A stretch of 64,000 bases of DNA, taken from positions 930,001 to 994,000 of the forward strand of contig NZ_CP107954.1 of assembly GCF_036067295.1 (NCBI RefSeq), given 5' to 3'. This DNA is from Kribbella sp. NBC_00382. GTDB taxonomy: Bacteria; Actinomycetota; Actinomycetes; Propionibacteriales; Kribbellaceae. Each line of letters opens with the position of its first letter. The stretch's first letter is position 1. This document shows, piece by piece, positions 54,483-63,346 of the stretch. The position numbers and the translations under genes are program-made. The notes beneath the pieces were generated by a model. That model was given only the letters and a program-made list of their open reading frames with translations. It made no database searches and had not been told where the DNA came from.

Positions 54483-55403
54483 ATGACCACTCAGCTCGAA
54501 GTACCCGCGATCACCGTCACCAAGGCCGGCGGCGCGATCGGCGCCGTGATCGGCAATGTCGCGCTCGGCGGCGACCTCCACCCGCAGACCGTTGCCGCGA
54601 TCCGGCAGGCCCTGCTCGACCACAAAGTGATCTTCTTCCGCGACCAGCAGCACCTCGACGACGCCGGACAGCTCGCCTTTGCCAAGCTGCTCGGTACGCC
54701 GACGCTCGCTCACCCGACCTCCACCAGCCTCGACGGCAACGAGCACGTACTACCGATCGACTCCGACTACGGCAAGGCCAACAGCTGGCACACCGACGTC
54801 ACATTCGTCGACCGGATCCCGGCGATCAGCATCCTTCGGGCGGTCACGCTGCCGTCGTACGGCGGCGCGACGAGTTGGGCGAACACCGTTGCGGCGTACG
54901 CGAAGCTGCCTGTCGCGCTGCAGGCGCTGGTCGACAAGCTCTGGGCCGTGCACAGCAACGTGTACGACTACGTGGGCGCTGCCGACGAGGTACGGATCGG
55001 TGGGGTCGACGTGAAGGTCGAGGAGCATCGCAAGCAGTTCGTGTCGAAGCTGTTCGAGACCGAGCACCCGGTCGTCCGAGTGCATCCCGAGACGGGTGAG
55101 CGTTCGCTGGTACTGGGGCACTTCGTCCGCCGGTTCGTCGGGCTCAGCTCGGCCGAGACGACCGCGCTGTTCCAGTTGCTGCAGAACCGGGTCACGAACC
55201 TGGACAACACCGTCCGGTGGCAATGGCAGCCGGGTGACCTGGCGATCTGGGACAACCGGGCGACCCAGCACTACGGCGTCGCCGACTACGACGACCAGCC
55301 GCGCCGGCTGCACCGGATCACGCTGGCCGGCGATATCCCGGTCAGCGTCGATGGGGTCCGCAGCACGCCTCGGACGGGTGACGCCGCGCATTTCTCGGCT
55401 TGA
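54483..55403 (+). CDS. TauD/TfdA family Fe(II)/2-oxoglutarate dioxygenase
   Basis: The 306-residue protein has the TauD facial triad: His103 and Asp105 in [10 protein letters not shown] and His263 in [10 protein letters not shown], with the 2-oxoglutarate Arg in [10 protein letters not shown]. The N-terminal [20 protein letters not shown] is typical. Close relatives include alkylsulfatase AtsK and taurine dioxygenase; sulfonate/sulfate-ester oxidation for sulfur supply is plausible. The ATG at 54483 has only weak ribosome-site support. It is followed by a TetR-R2lox pair. Confidence 0.88.
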   Translation: MTTQLEVPAITVTKAGGAIGAVIGNVALGGDLHPQTVAAIRQALLDHKVIFFRDQQHLDDAGQLAFAKLLGTPTLAHPTSTSLDGNEHVLPIDSDYGKANSWHTDVTFVDRIPAISILRAVTLPSYGGATSWANTVAAYAKLPVALQALVDKLWAVHSNVYDYVGAADEVRIGGVDVKVEEHRKQFVSKLFETEHPVVRVHPETGERSLVLGHFVRRFVGLSSAETTALFQLLQNRVTNLDNTVRWQWQPGDLAIWDNRATQHYGVADYDDQPRRLHRITLAGDIPVSVDGVRSTPRTGDAAHFSA

Positions 55404-55466
55404 CGTATCGCGCCTTACCGTCCGAACTCTTGACATCTTGGTGCGAAATGTAAACCATCAACAGCT

Positions 55467-56054
55467 ATGGACTCCTTCGCCGAGCGGACCAAGCGGCGGC
55501 TGCGGGACGAGCTGCTCGACTCGGCCTATGACGCGATCGTCGCCGGTGGGTACGACGGATTGCGGATGGCCGACGTCGGGCGGCGTACCGGCGTCTCCCG
55601 GCAGACCGTCTACAACGAGTTCGGTGACAAGTGGGGTGTGCTGCAGGCCGTCGCGGCGCGGGAGACCGAGCGGTTCCTGGTCGACGTGAACGACGCGCTG
55701 GCCGCGCACACCGACCCGATCGACGGGTTGCGGGCCGCGGTCGAGTGCGCGCTGACGCTGGCGGCGGACAACCCGTTGGTGAAGGCGGCGCTCGGGCAGC
55801 CGGGGTCCGATCAGGCGAGTCAGTTGCTGACGACGCGGGGGCAGCAGGTGCTGGAGCTCAGCCATCAACGGCTGGATGCGCATGTACGTGAGCACTGGCC
55901 CGAAGTACCGGCTGAGGACGCGACCACCTGCGTGGACGTCGCGCTGCGCGTAGTACTGAGTCACATCGTCAACCCCGGTGCGGCTCCGGCCGTGGTCGCC
56001 GATCAGGTCGCCCGGGTGCTCGGTCCCTTCCTAAGCTCCAGGAGGCAGTCATGA
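55467..56054 (+). CDS. TetR/AcrR regulator coupled to R2lox
   Basis: The 195-residue protein has the TetR helix-turn-helix at about 10-60 ([40 protein letters not shown]) and an AlkX-like C-terminal domain with a [13 protein letters not shown] region. Its stop overlaps the ATG of the R2lox gene (ATGA). A TTGACA element (55430-55435) precedes it. It likely controls the R2lox operon in response to a lipophilic ligand. Confidence 0.88.
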   Translation: MDSFAERTKRRLRDELLDSAYDAIVAGGYDGLRMADVGRRTGVSRQTVYNEFGDKWGVLQAVAARETERFLVDVNDALAAHTDPIDGLRAAVECALTLAADNPLVKAALGQPGSDQASQLLTTRGQQVLELSHQRLDAHVREHWPEVPAEDATTCVDVALRVVLSHIVNPGAAPAVVADQVARVLGPFLSSRRQS

Positions 56055-57004
56055 CGGCGAATCCCCTTCACAGGCAGGGTTTCAGCTCGCTCAGGGAGGG
56101 CGGGCTGAACTGGGACGCGCTGCCGCTGCGGCTGTTCGACAAGGGCAACCGGAAGTTCTGGAACCCGCGCGACATCGACTTCAGCCAGGACGCGCTGGAC
56201 TGGCAGACCTTCACCGACAACGAGCGCGAGGCAGCGCTGATGCTGTGCGCGCAGTTCATCGCCGGCGAGGAGGCCGTCACCGAGGACATCCAGCCGTTCC
56301 TGGCCGCGATGGCGGCGGAGGGGCGGCTCGGCGACGAGATGTACCTGACCCAGTTCTGCTTCGAGGAGGCCAAGCACACGGCGGTCTTCCGGATGTGGCT
56401 GGATGCCGTCGGCGTCAAGGAGGACCTGCACAAGTACATCGAGAACAACCCCGGCTACCGGGCGATCTTCTACGAGGCCTTGCCTGTCGCCCTGAAGTCC
56501 CTGGCCAACGACCCGTCCCCTGCGAACCAAGTGAAGGCCTCCGTCACCTACAACCACGTAGTAGAAGGCACTCTGGCCCTCACCGGCTACCACGCCTGGA
56601 ACCTGCTCTGTACTGCGCGTGGCGTCCTCCCCGGCATGCAGGAGCTGGTCCGCCGCATCGGTGACGACGAGCGACGCCACATGGCCTGGGGCACCTTCAC
56701 CTGCCGTCGCCACATCGCCGCCGACGAGTCCAACTGGCAGGTCGTCACCGACACCATGGAGGACCTGCTCCCCCACGCCCTCACCCAGATCCAGTGGGCG
56801 CTCGAGAACATGCCCGAGATCCCGCCGGAGATCGACCCGACCGCCCTGATGACGTACGCCGGCGACCGCGCAACCCGCCGCCTCGGCGCGATCGAATCGG
56901 CAGTCGGCGCCGACGTGGCCGGCATCGACCTCGACTACTCCCCCGAGAAACTAGAAGACATCTTCGGCGACGAGGACTCAGCCGCCCTGGCCGCCGTTCG
57001 CTGA
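56051..57004 (+). CDS. R2-like ligand-binding oxidase (Mn/Fe)
   Basis: The 317-residue protein matches the R2lox family, not true ribonucleotide reductase. All residues known from Mycobacterium R2lox are found at a constant offset of five: metal ligands Glu73, Glu106, His109, Glu172, Glu207 and His210, and the ether-crosslinking pair Val76 and Tyr167. The [10 protein letters not shown] and [11 protein letters not shown] helices carry them. The protein binds a long-chain ligand and assembles a Mn/Fe site; its physiological substrate is unknown. GGAGGCAGTC precedes the ATG. It is coupled to the TetR gene. Confidence 0.95.
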   Translation: MTANPLHRQGFSSLREGGLNWDALPLRLFDKGNRKFWNPRDIDFSQDALDWQTFTDNEREAALMLCAQFIAGEEAVTEDIQPFLAAMAAEGRLGDEMYLTQFCFEEAKHTAVFRMWLDAVGVKEDLHKYIENNPGYRAIFYEALPVALKSLANDPSPANQVKASVTYNHVVEGTLALTGYHAWNLLCTARGVLPGMQELVRRIGDDERRHMAWGTFTCRRHIAADESNWQVVTDTMEDLLPHALTQIQWALENMPEIPPEIDPTALMTYAGDRATRRLGAIESAVGADVAGIDLDYSPEKLEDIFGDEDSAALAAVR

Positions 57005-57031
57005 TTTGGCGGGTCTGGCAGGCTGGGGCGT

Positions 57032-57505
57032 ATGACGACGGTGCTGACCCGTGCCGAGCAACGTGGCGCGTCGTTCAGTGGGGCTATGGCGGGCATCGTG
57101 CGCCGGCTGCCGTGGGGGCTTTCGCGGGTCGTACCGGCGAGCCTGCTCGGGTTCATCGTGATCAACGGGTTCACCTTCGGCATCGATCTGGGGCTGCTGA
57201 CCATCTTCCGGTCGTTGATCGGGTTGCCTTTGTGGGTGTCGATCACGATCGCCTACGCGTGCGCGTTCGGGCTGAGCTATGTGCTCAACCGGGCACTCAA
57301 CTTCCACTCCCACGGCGCGGTCGGTCCGCAACTCGCGGTGTACGTCGTCGTGGTCGTCGTCAACTACGTCGTCTGGATCCTCGGCGCCGGCGCGGGCCTC
57401 AACCTGCTCGGCGTCGAGTACCACGTCAGCCGCGTCATCGCCGGCGCCTGCGAAGGCATCTACATGTACTGCGCCTTACGCTGGATCGTCTTCCGCAAGG
57501 CCTAA
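57032..57505 (+). CDS. GtrA-like membrane protein
   Basis: The 157-residue protein has four membrane helices and GtrA-family motifs: FIVINGFTFGIDLGLLTIF, YVLNRALNFHSHGAVGPQL and the C-terminal YCALRWIVFRK. GtrA proteins are linked to transfer of lipid-linked sugars across the membrane, often for polysaccharide or teichoic-acid modification. It lies 27 bp after R2lox. Its last bases overlap the convergent collagen-like gene. Confidence 0.88.
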   Translation: MTTVLTRAEQRGASFSGAMAGIVRRLPWGLSRVVPASLLGFIVINGFTFGIDLGLLTIFRSLIGLPLWVSITIAYACAFGLSYVLNRALNFHSHGAVGPQLAVYVVVVVVNYVVWILGAGAGLNLLGVEYHVSRVIAGACEGIYMYCALRWIVFRKA

Positions 57506-58092
57506 CAGAAAACGTTGACCGAGAAGTCGGTCACCAGGTTGCGGTGTTCCTGCTCGGACCAGAAACTCACGTAGACCTTCTCGGGCTCGCCGTAGCTGGC
57601 GCTGGCCGTCGCTGCCTCCGACAGTCCCTGCGAGGTCGCCTGGATCGAGCACTCGAGCACCGGCCGATCGAAGGTGAGGGTGGCCAGGTTGTCCTCGTAC
57701 GTCAGCGAGAGCACGTGCCGCTGATGGAGGATCCTGGCCCCCGTGGTGCCGTCCGTATTTTTGTAGGCCTGCACCTTGGCCCACATGTTGTCAGCACCTG
57801 ATGGTCCCGCCGGCCCTTGTGGTCCAGTAGCTCCAGCCGGTCCGGCCGGCCCCTGGGCTCCGGTCGCGCCGACAGGTCCCGGTACGCCGCGTTGCGCCCA
57901 GGAGATCGGGGTCTCGAGGCCGGTGCATTTCTGGTTCTTGGCCGGGTCGATGACCCGGAGGAGGCCGGTCAGCTTGCCGACGCAGCCGTTGACGGTCGGT
58001 TCCGGGCCTGCTGCCGAGGCGACCGAGCCGATCGTGACCATAGAGATCGCCAGTACTCCGATACCGGCTGCTTTCTTGAGTGAGGTTCGCAT
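57502..58092 (-). CDS. Secreted protein with a collagen-like repeat
   Basis: The 196-residue protein has a Sec signal peptide (ending VASAAGPE), a short N-terminal domain with CVGKLTGLLRVIDPAKNQKC, then 11 perfect Gly-X-Y triplets (residues 69-101: GVPGPVGATGAQGPAGPAGA and so on), and a C-terminal globular domain of about 95 residues. Collagen triplets form trimeric rods in bacteria, so it may be a surface or spore-associated trimer. The triplet run is short. The function is unknown. Confidence 0.78.
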   Translation of the reverse strand: MRTSLKKAAGIGVLAISMVTIGSVASAAGPEPTVNGCVGKLTGLLRVIDPAKNQKCTGLETPISWAQRGVPGPVGATGAQGPAGPAGATGPQGPAGPSGADNMWAKVQAYKNTDGTTGARILHQRHVLSLTYEDNLATLTFDRPVLECSIQATSQGLSEAATASASYGEPEKVYVSFWSEQEHRNLVTDFSVNVFC

Positions 58093-58115
58093 GCCTTGAT
58101 CGTCGGGGGCGACCT

Positions 58116-59192
58116 TCAGAGATTCTTAAAGTAGAAGTCGAGGTGGGCGGTGGCGGCGGCTTGCCAGGTGTAGGCGCCGGCGACCGCTTGACCGGCTGCT
58201 CGGCGGGCTGGGTCGGGTGGAGCGGAGAGGCGTTCTGCGAGTTCGGCGGGGTCGGCCGCATAGACGGCTGCGGGGCCGAAGATCTCGTGGAAGACGGGGA
58301 GGTCGGAGACGACCAGGGGGACGCCGGCGGCGAGGGCTTCGAGCGGGGCCAGGCCGAAACCTTCTTTGACGGAAGGGAAAGCGAATGCTTCGGCGCCGGC
58401 GACCAGGGACGGGAGGTCTGGGTCGGGGACCGGACCTAGGACTAGTGGGGTCACGCCTAGTTCGGCTGCTCGCTTCTCCCAGGTGGATCGGTAGTCGCGG
58501 TAGTCGAAGAGGGTTTCGCCGCCGGCGATCACCAACTGGAGGTCGGGGTCGTTGATGAGGGCAAATGCTTCGAGGAGTTCGAGGGAGCCTTTGCGAGGCT
58601 CGATGCCGCCGACGGTGACGACGTACCGGCCGAAGCGGGTCTGCCAGGTAGCTCGCGCGGAGACGGCGGACGGCGTACCGGCTGCTGCTTCGGCGAAGCG
58701 GGTGGAGTCGACGCCGTTCGGGATGACTGTTGCCTTGAGCCCCCATCCGGTGGTGAGTTCGGCGGCGACCGCGGTGGAGACGCAGATGTGCGCGTACGGC
58801 GTGATGATCGCACGCTCGTGGCAGGCGGCCAGCTCCGGCGTGGTGAAGGTGTCGAGGTGATGGACGGTACGGATGCAGCGGCCGGCCGCGTTCGCGCTGA
58901 TGCAGTCCTGGGCGTGGACGATGTCGTAGGCGGCTGCGTCGAAGGCGTTGCGTAGCACCGAGATCGAACGCAGGATGCGGTCGCCGACCCCTTCGCCAGG
59001 CTGGTCAGGAAATGGGACCACCGACAGCCGGACGCGTGGGTCGACGGTGCGGTAGAAGGTGGTGTCGCCGCCGCGGCCGAGGGACCAGACGGTGACGTCG
59101 GCGCCTTGGGCAGCGAGCGCTTCGGCCAGCGAGAGGGTGTGGACGACACCGCCGCGGGGCTTGGTCGAGTAGCTCAGCAGGGCGATGCGCAT
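58116..59192 (-). CDS. MSMEG_0565-family glycosyltransferase of the Nit1C operon
   Basis: The 358-residue GT-B glycosyltransferase has RGGVVHTLSLAEALAAQG at the N-terminus, the acceptor-side VIPNGVDSTRFAE, GGIEPRKGSLELLEAFA, and the nucleotide-sugar binding motif FPSVKEGFGLAPLEALAAG with its EX7E glutamates. It belongs to the family that sits in the MSMEG_0565-0572 cluster. GGAGGCGTACTG precedes the ATG, which overlaps the stop of the upstream nitrilase paralogue by one base (TGATG). It is the last gene of the operon; the sugar acceptor is unknown. Confidence 0.88.
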   Translation of the reverse strand: MRIALLSYSTKPRGGVVHTLSLAEALAAQGADVTVWSLGRGGDTTFYRTVDPRVRLSVVPFPDQPGEGVGDRILRSISVLRNAFDAAAYDIVHAQDCISANAAGRCIRTVHHLDTFTTPELAACHERAIITPYAHICVSTAVAAELTTGWGLKATVIPNGVDSTRFAEAAAGTPSAVSARATWQTRFGRYVVTVGGIEPRKGSLELLEAFALINDPDLQLVIAGGETLFDYRDYRSTWEKRAAELGVTPLVLGPVPDPDLPSLVAGAEAFAFPSVKEGFGLAPLEALAAGVPLVVSDLPVFHEIFGPAAVYAADPAELAERLSAPPDPARRAAGQAVAGAYTWQAAATAHLDFYFKNL

Positions 59193-60007
59193 CAGTACGC
59201 CTCCGGGCGGCGCTCGTCGAGGTGGTGCAGGACGCGCCGCGCCGTCTCGATCTCGGCCCGTACGTCGAGGGACGCGATCGCGATGCCGGCCTTCGACCAG
59301 GTACGGGCCGCGATGTCGCCGCCGGGGCCGACCACCTTCGACTGGCCGAGGAAGCGCATGCCGCCGATCGAGCCGGTGAGGTTGGACGAGACCAGGACGA
59401 CCTGGTTCTCGGCGGCGCGCGAACGGTCGTACAGGTCGAAGAGGCGGGACTGGCGGTCCTCGTTCATCCGTGGCGCGCGGTTGGTGATGCTGGTCGGCCA
59501 GGCGTTGAGGCAGCCGATGATCTCCGCGCCGTCGACGGCGAGCGCGCGGGCCGACTCGGGGAACGTCTTGTCGTAGTCGATCATCAGGCCGAGCCGGCCG
59601 ATCGGGGTGTCGAAGGCTTCGAAGCGGTCGCCGGGTGTGTAGACGGCGCGCTCGCCTGGTGGTTGGTGGACTTTGCGGTGACGGCCTAGTACTCCGTCGC
59701 CCGTCACGCAGAGCGCGGTGTTGTAGCGGTTGCCGTCGGCGGATTCGCAGAAGCCGAAGCAGACGGTCATTTCACCGGCCATCGCGATGATCTTGGCGAT
59801 CAGCGGGTCGTCGAGCTCGAGGGCGGGCGGGAGGTCGTCGTGGTCGGAGCGGCTGAGATCGGAGAGGTAGCCGCCGAGCGCGGCATCGGGCAGTACGAGG
59901 AGTTGTACCTCCTCACGCCGCCCATGCCGGATCAGTTGCTCCACCCGGGCGAGATCGAACTCCAGATCCCGAGTGAACCCAGCCGCCACCGCCCCAATCT
60001 TCAGCAT
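59192..60007 (-). CDS. Nitrilase-superfamily paralogue lacking the catalytic Cys and Glu
   Basis: The 271-residue protein is a full-length carbon-nitrogen hydrolase homologue, plainly related to the next gene. However, the catalytic Glu position reads LLVLPDAALGGYL (Asp41), and the nucleophile Cys position in LGLMIDYDKTFPE is Asp144. The catalytic Lys112 in GRHRKVHQP is kept. At the DNA level the Cys codon position (59576-59578) is GAC, a clean codon rather than a frameshift. The reading frame is intact with a GGAGG ribosome site before the ATG at 60007. It is probably a pseudoenzyme partner, or an enzyme with a different chemistry. Confidence 0.88.
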   Translation of the reverse strand: MLKIGAVAAGFTRDLEFDLARVEQLIRHGRREEVQLLVLPDAALGGYLSDLSRSDHDDLPPALELDDPLIAKIIAMAGEMTVCFGFCESADGNRYNTALCVTGDGVLGRHRKVHQPPGERAVYTPGDRFEAFDTPIGRLGLMIDYDKTFPESARALAVDGAEIIGCLNAWPTSITNRAPRMNEDRQSRLFDLYDRSRAAENQVVLVSSNLTGSIGGMRFLGQSKVVGPGGDIAARTWSKAGIAIASLDVRAEIETARRVLHHLDERRPEAY

Positions 60008-60041
60008 CCCGCCCTCCACTCCGCTCTCAGCACGGCCGACC

Positions 60042-60881
60042 TCAGGTCCGTACTAGCTCGGGCGTCCCGTACGTCTCCGGGCGGCGGTCGCGGAGGTGAC
60101 CCATGGATCTGCGCGCCTGCTCCAACGCCGCTTCGACGTCCAGCTCGGCAATCGCCATGCCTTCGGTGATGCCGGTGTCGGCGATGATCTCGCCGCCGGG
60201 GTCGACGATCTTGGCGCTCGCGACGAAACGGAGTGCGCCGAACATACCGGACTGATTCGCGGACAGCCAGACGACCTGGTTCTCCAGCGCGCGGGCGCGG
60301 TCGAACAGGTCAAAGCGGCGCTTCCAGCGGTCCTTGGCGAGATCGGGATCCGGGTTCGTCCGGGCACCCGGCCACGCGGAGACGCAGGCGATGATCTGAG
60401 CGCCATCCATCGCGAGCGTCCGTGCCGCCTCGGGGAACGCCTTGTCGTAACAGATCATCATCCCGAGCCGCCCGACCGGCGTATCGAACGCCTCGAACCG
60501 ATCACCAGCCGCGTAGTGCGCGTCCTCCTGCAGCGGTTGGTGCACCTTGCGGTGATGGCCGAGGACGCCGTCGCCGTTGACGCAGACCGCGCTGTTGTAG
60601 ATCAGCCCGCCGTCGGCTTCGGCGTACCCGGCGATGACCGTCAGATCACCAGCGAGCGTTGCCAGCCTGGAGATCTCGTTGCTGTTGAGGGCGAAGGCGG
60701 GCGGGGAGTCCGCAGTACCGTCGAGGCTGAGGAGGTAGCCGCCGAGGGCGCCTTCCGGGAGGGCGAGGAGTTGTACACCGGCCGCCCGCGCTTCGGCGAT
60801 CAGCCGCGCGATGCGTTGGAAGTCCGCTTCGAGGTCACGGTCGAAGTTGGCAGCGACGGCCGCCATCCGCAGGGTGGTCAT
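60042..60881 (-). CDS. nitC: Nitrilase/carbon-nitrogen hydrolase, Nit1C type
   Basis: The 279-residue protein has an intact nitrilase triad: Glu43 (LLALPEGALGGYL), Lys112 (HHRKVHQP), Cys144 (LGMMICYDKAFPE). It matches the Nit1C nitrilase family (MSMEG_0566/sll0784 type). The Nit1C cluster has been implicated in assimilation of cyanide, with nitC required. The ATG at 60881 is preceded by GGGAGCGGC and overlaps the stop of the AIR-synthase fusion gene (ATGA). A 34-bp gap separates it from the second nitrilase. Confidence 0.92.
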   Translation of the reverse strand: MTTLRMAAVAANFDRDLEADFQRIARLIAEARAAGVQLLALPEGALGGYLLSLDGTADSPPAFALNSNEISRLATLAGDLTVIAGYAEADGGLIYNSAVCVNGDGVLGHHRKVHQPLQEDAHYAAGDRFEAFDTPVGRLGMMICYDKAFPEAARTLAMDGAQIIACVSAWPGARTNPDPDLAKDRWKRRFDLFDRARALENQVVWLSANQSGMFGALRFVASAKIVDPGGEIIADTGITEGMAIAELDVEAALEQARRSMGHLRDRRPETYGTPELVRT

Positions 60882-62269
60882 GCCGCTCCCATTCCGGTCA
60901 CCCCGGCGGGGATGACCTCGGTGATCTCGCCGTCCGGCCAACGCAGGCTCACGCCCTGGCCTTCGGTGAGCTGTCCGCAGACGTGGCTCTCGGCAGGGCC
61001 GGCGTCGAGTTCCTGCGGCCCGGCGGTGAGCATCGCGAAGCCGGGAAAGCAGGTCAGCCAGTCACCCATCGATGCGGTTGCTGGCTTAGGTACGTCGGCG
61101 ACGTCGAGGACCGCTCCACAACCGCTGGCCTCGGCAAGCATCCCGAGCGTCCCGACGATCCCCGCCATCGACACGTCCTTCGCCGCCTTGGGTTTGGCTC
61201 TGCCCACGGCCTTCACCATCGTCCGCAGCTCTTCACTACTCCGGTGACTGGTCGAATCCCATTGCCTGCCCGCATATCCGGGCCGCCAACCGCCACCAAG
61301 ATCAGCAGTCAACCTGACTGCATCTCCAGCCGTGCCGCCACCGCCAGGTACCGGCTGTTCTGCTTTGCCGAGCGCGGTGACACTCAAAGCAGCCGGTACG
61401 CCGAACTGCGTATGCCCACCCAAAACCGGCACCCCGTAAGCCTGCGCAGCCTGCCTAAGCCCACTAAGTATCCGCGTCGCAAACGCACTGTCCCGCGCCC
61501 CGATCGAATCCAACAACCCCACCGGCGTCGCACCCATCGCGGCCAAGTCGTTCACGTTGACCAGTACGGAACACCACCCGGCCCACTCCGGATCCCGCTC
61601 CACCATCGCCGGCACGATCGCATCACAAGCCGCCACCAAATCACTCCCCGGCACCGGAGCCCCGTCATCCCCCACAAACCCGTCCGGCCCAATCCCCTGC
61701 AGCAACTCCCCCAACTCACTCTTAGTCGCCTCGACCAACCGCTGCACCCGCCCAATCGGCCACCGCATCAACACATGCGGCACCCCTGCAACCTGGACTG
61801 GCCGAACCGTCTCCCACCCCAACCGCTGAAAGAACCTGTACGTCCCGGTCTGGACAGTCGCCTCAAACCGCAACACCCCCGCTCCTTCAGCCCATGCGCA
61901 AGCCGCCCTCACCAGCGCTGCCCCCACACCGTTCTGCGTACGAGAGCCGACTACCAGACGACCGCCCTGCCACCAACCCACGTCTGGGCCTGGCATGGTC
62001 GGGCCCAGCCGAACCCCACCGATCACTGCACCAGCTGGGTCCTTGGCGACCAGGACTACTGTGCGTGAGTCTTCATCTCGTTCGTCCAGATCGCTGCCGG
62101 CGAACAGGCCTTGGTCGTGGACGAAGGCCTGCTGCCTCAGCGCGCGGTAGGCAGCCAGATCGTTGCCGGCAGCCACTTCGATGAGGAAGGCCGGCGGCGG
62201 ATCGCCCAACAGCGCGCAGACATCCGCGGCCCGCCGAACGCCGGTCGTCTGTACTACTGGCGTGATCAT
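60878..62269 (-). CDS. GNAT acetyltransferase-AIR synthase-like fusion (MSMEG_0567 family)
   Basis: The 463-residue protein joins a GNAT domain (about 30-165: VIGGVRLGPTMPGPDVGWWQ, RTQNGVGAALVRAACAWAEG, YRFFQRLGWETV) to a PurM/AIR-synthase-like domain (about 175-455: SVLVNVNDLAAMGATPVGLL, VPVLGGHTQFG, TALGKAEQPVPGGGGTAGDA, KDVSMAGIVGTLGML). In most Nit1C clusters these are two separate genes (nitE and nitF); in actinobacteria they are fused. The AIR-synthase fold binds ATP. ATGA overlaps join it to the genes on both sides. Confidence 0.92.
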   Translation of the reverse strand: MITPVVQTTGVRRAADVCALLGDPPPAFLIEVAAGNDLAAYRALRQQAFVHDQGLFAGSDLDERDEDSRTVVLVAKDPAGAVIGGVRLGPTMPGPDVGWWQGGRLVVGSRTQNGVGAALVRAACAWAEGAGVLRFEATVQTGTYRFFQRLGWETVRPVQVAGVPHVLMRWPIGRVQRLVEATKSELGELLQGIGPDGFVGDDGAPVPGSDLVAACDAIVPAMVERDPEWAGWCSVLVNVNDLAAMGATPVGLLDSIGARDSAFATRILSGLRQAAQAYGVPVLGGHTQFGVPAALSVTALGKAEQPVPGGGGTAGDAVRLTADLGGGWRPGYAGRQWDSTSHRSSEELRTMVKAVGRAKPKAAKDVSMAGIVGTLGMLAEASGCGAVLDVADVPKPATASMGDWLTCFPGFAMLTAGPQELDAGPAESHVCGQLTEGQGVSLRWPDGEITEVIPAGVTGMGAA

Positions 62270-63336
62270 GCGCCGGCCGCCGACAAGAGACTGCAGGCTC
62301 CGCAGGCGGCGCAGCCGGCGCCTTGGTCTGCCCCTTGCATCTCGGCTGTCTTCAGGAGGGCGGCGACTCGGGCGGTGATGTCTTGGACCAGCCGGGGGTC
62401 GGGTGCGGTGACGCCGTCCAGGCGGGCGAGGGTGCCTAGCATCGGGCGGAGGGGGACTACGAAGGGGTAGATGCCGCGGGAGATGAGGTCGGCGGCGCCG
62501 GCTACCAGTTCGTCGGGGTCTTCGCCCATACCGATCAAGAGGTACGTCGAGACGCGGTTGCGGCCGAAGACCCGGACTGCCTCGTCCCAGGCGGCGTTGT
62601 ACTCCGCCAGCGGCACCGTCGACTTGCCGGGCATCCAGCGGCGGCGGACGTCATCATCCAAGGACTCGACATGGATTCCGATCGAGGTCGCGCCCGCGGC
62701 GTACAGGTCGGTGATGACGGACAGCTCCCCCGGCGGCTCGATCTGGACCTGGATCGGCAACCCTGGAACGGCTTCCAGTACAGCCCGGACGCAACGGACC
62801 AGGTTGCGAGCACCACGATCCGGCCCAGTCGTCGTACCGGTGGTCATCACCATCTGGGTGACGCCGTCGAGGCGCACCGCAGCCTCGGCCACCTCCGCCA
62901 ACTGGCGTGGTGTCTTGGCTGCGACGGTCGCGCCGCTGCGCAGTGACTCCTCGATCGAGCAGAAGCGGCAACGCGTCGATTCGTCGTACCGGATGCAGGT
63001 CTGGACGACGGTCGTGGCCAAGACGTCCTTCCCGTGCAACAAAGCGATCTGCTGGTACGGAACGCCGTCCGCCGTCGTCAGGTCGTAGAAGCGCGGCCGA
63101 CGGACCGGCTCGACGGACAGGCCGAGGCTGAGTCCGTTGCGGTACACCCCACCGTCCCGTACCTGGTAGGGGCTGTCAGCAACGATGGGGAGGGTGGCGT
63201 TGGCACCGTCGACGACCAGGTGCCCGTCGTCGCTCGGGCCGGCGCCCTTGCTGCGGCGGACCGGGGCGTCCACCTGAACGCCGTACACGGCCATCTCGGC
63301 CCGGGCCGCCAGGGCTTCTTCGGTGCCAACGCTCAT
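62266..63336 (-). CDS. nitD: Radical SAM protein of the Nit1C cluster (MSMEG_0568 family)
   Basis: The 356-residue protein has a radical SAM iron-sulfur motif with unusual spacing, Cys114-x8-Cys123-x2-Cys126 (CIRYDESTRCRFC). A downstream TIM-barrel core has VTQMVMTTGTTTGPDRGARN, IQVQIEPPGELSVITDLYAA and GIHVESLDDDVRRRW. Close to the C-terminus a second Cys cluster, GCAACGACSLL, may hold another cluster. GAGGGG precedes the ATG at 63336; the TTG two codons upstream is less likely. It is coupled to the AIR-synthase fusion by ATGA. Its reaction is unknown. Confidence 0.9.
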   Translation of the reverse strand: MSVGTEEALAARAEMAVYGVQVDAPVRRSKGAGPSDDGHLVVDGANATLPIVADSPYQVRDGGVYRNGLSLGLSVEPVRRPRFYDLTTADGVPYQQIALLHGKDVLATTVVQTCIRYDESTRCRFCSIEESLRSGATVAAKTPRQLAEVAEAAVRLDGVTQMVMTTGTTTGPDRGARNLVRCVRAVLEAVPGLPIQVQIEPPGELSVITDLYAAGATSIGIHVESLDDDVRRRWMPGKSTVPLAEYNAAWDEAVRVFGRNRVSTYLLIGMGEDPDELVAGAADLISRGIYPFVVPLRPMLGTLARLDGVTAPDPRLVQDITARVAALLKTAEMQGADQGAGCAACGACSLLSAAGA

Positions 63337-63346
63337 AGCCAACCCC

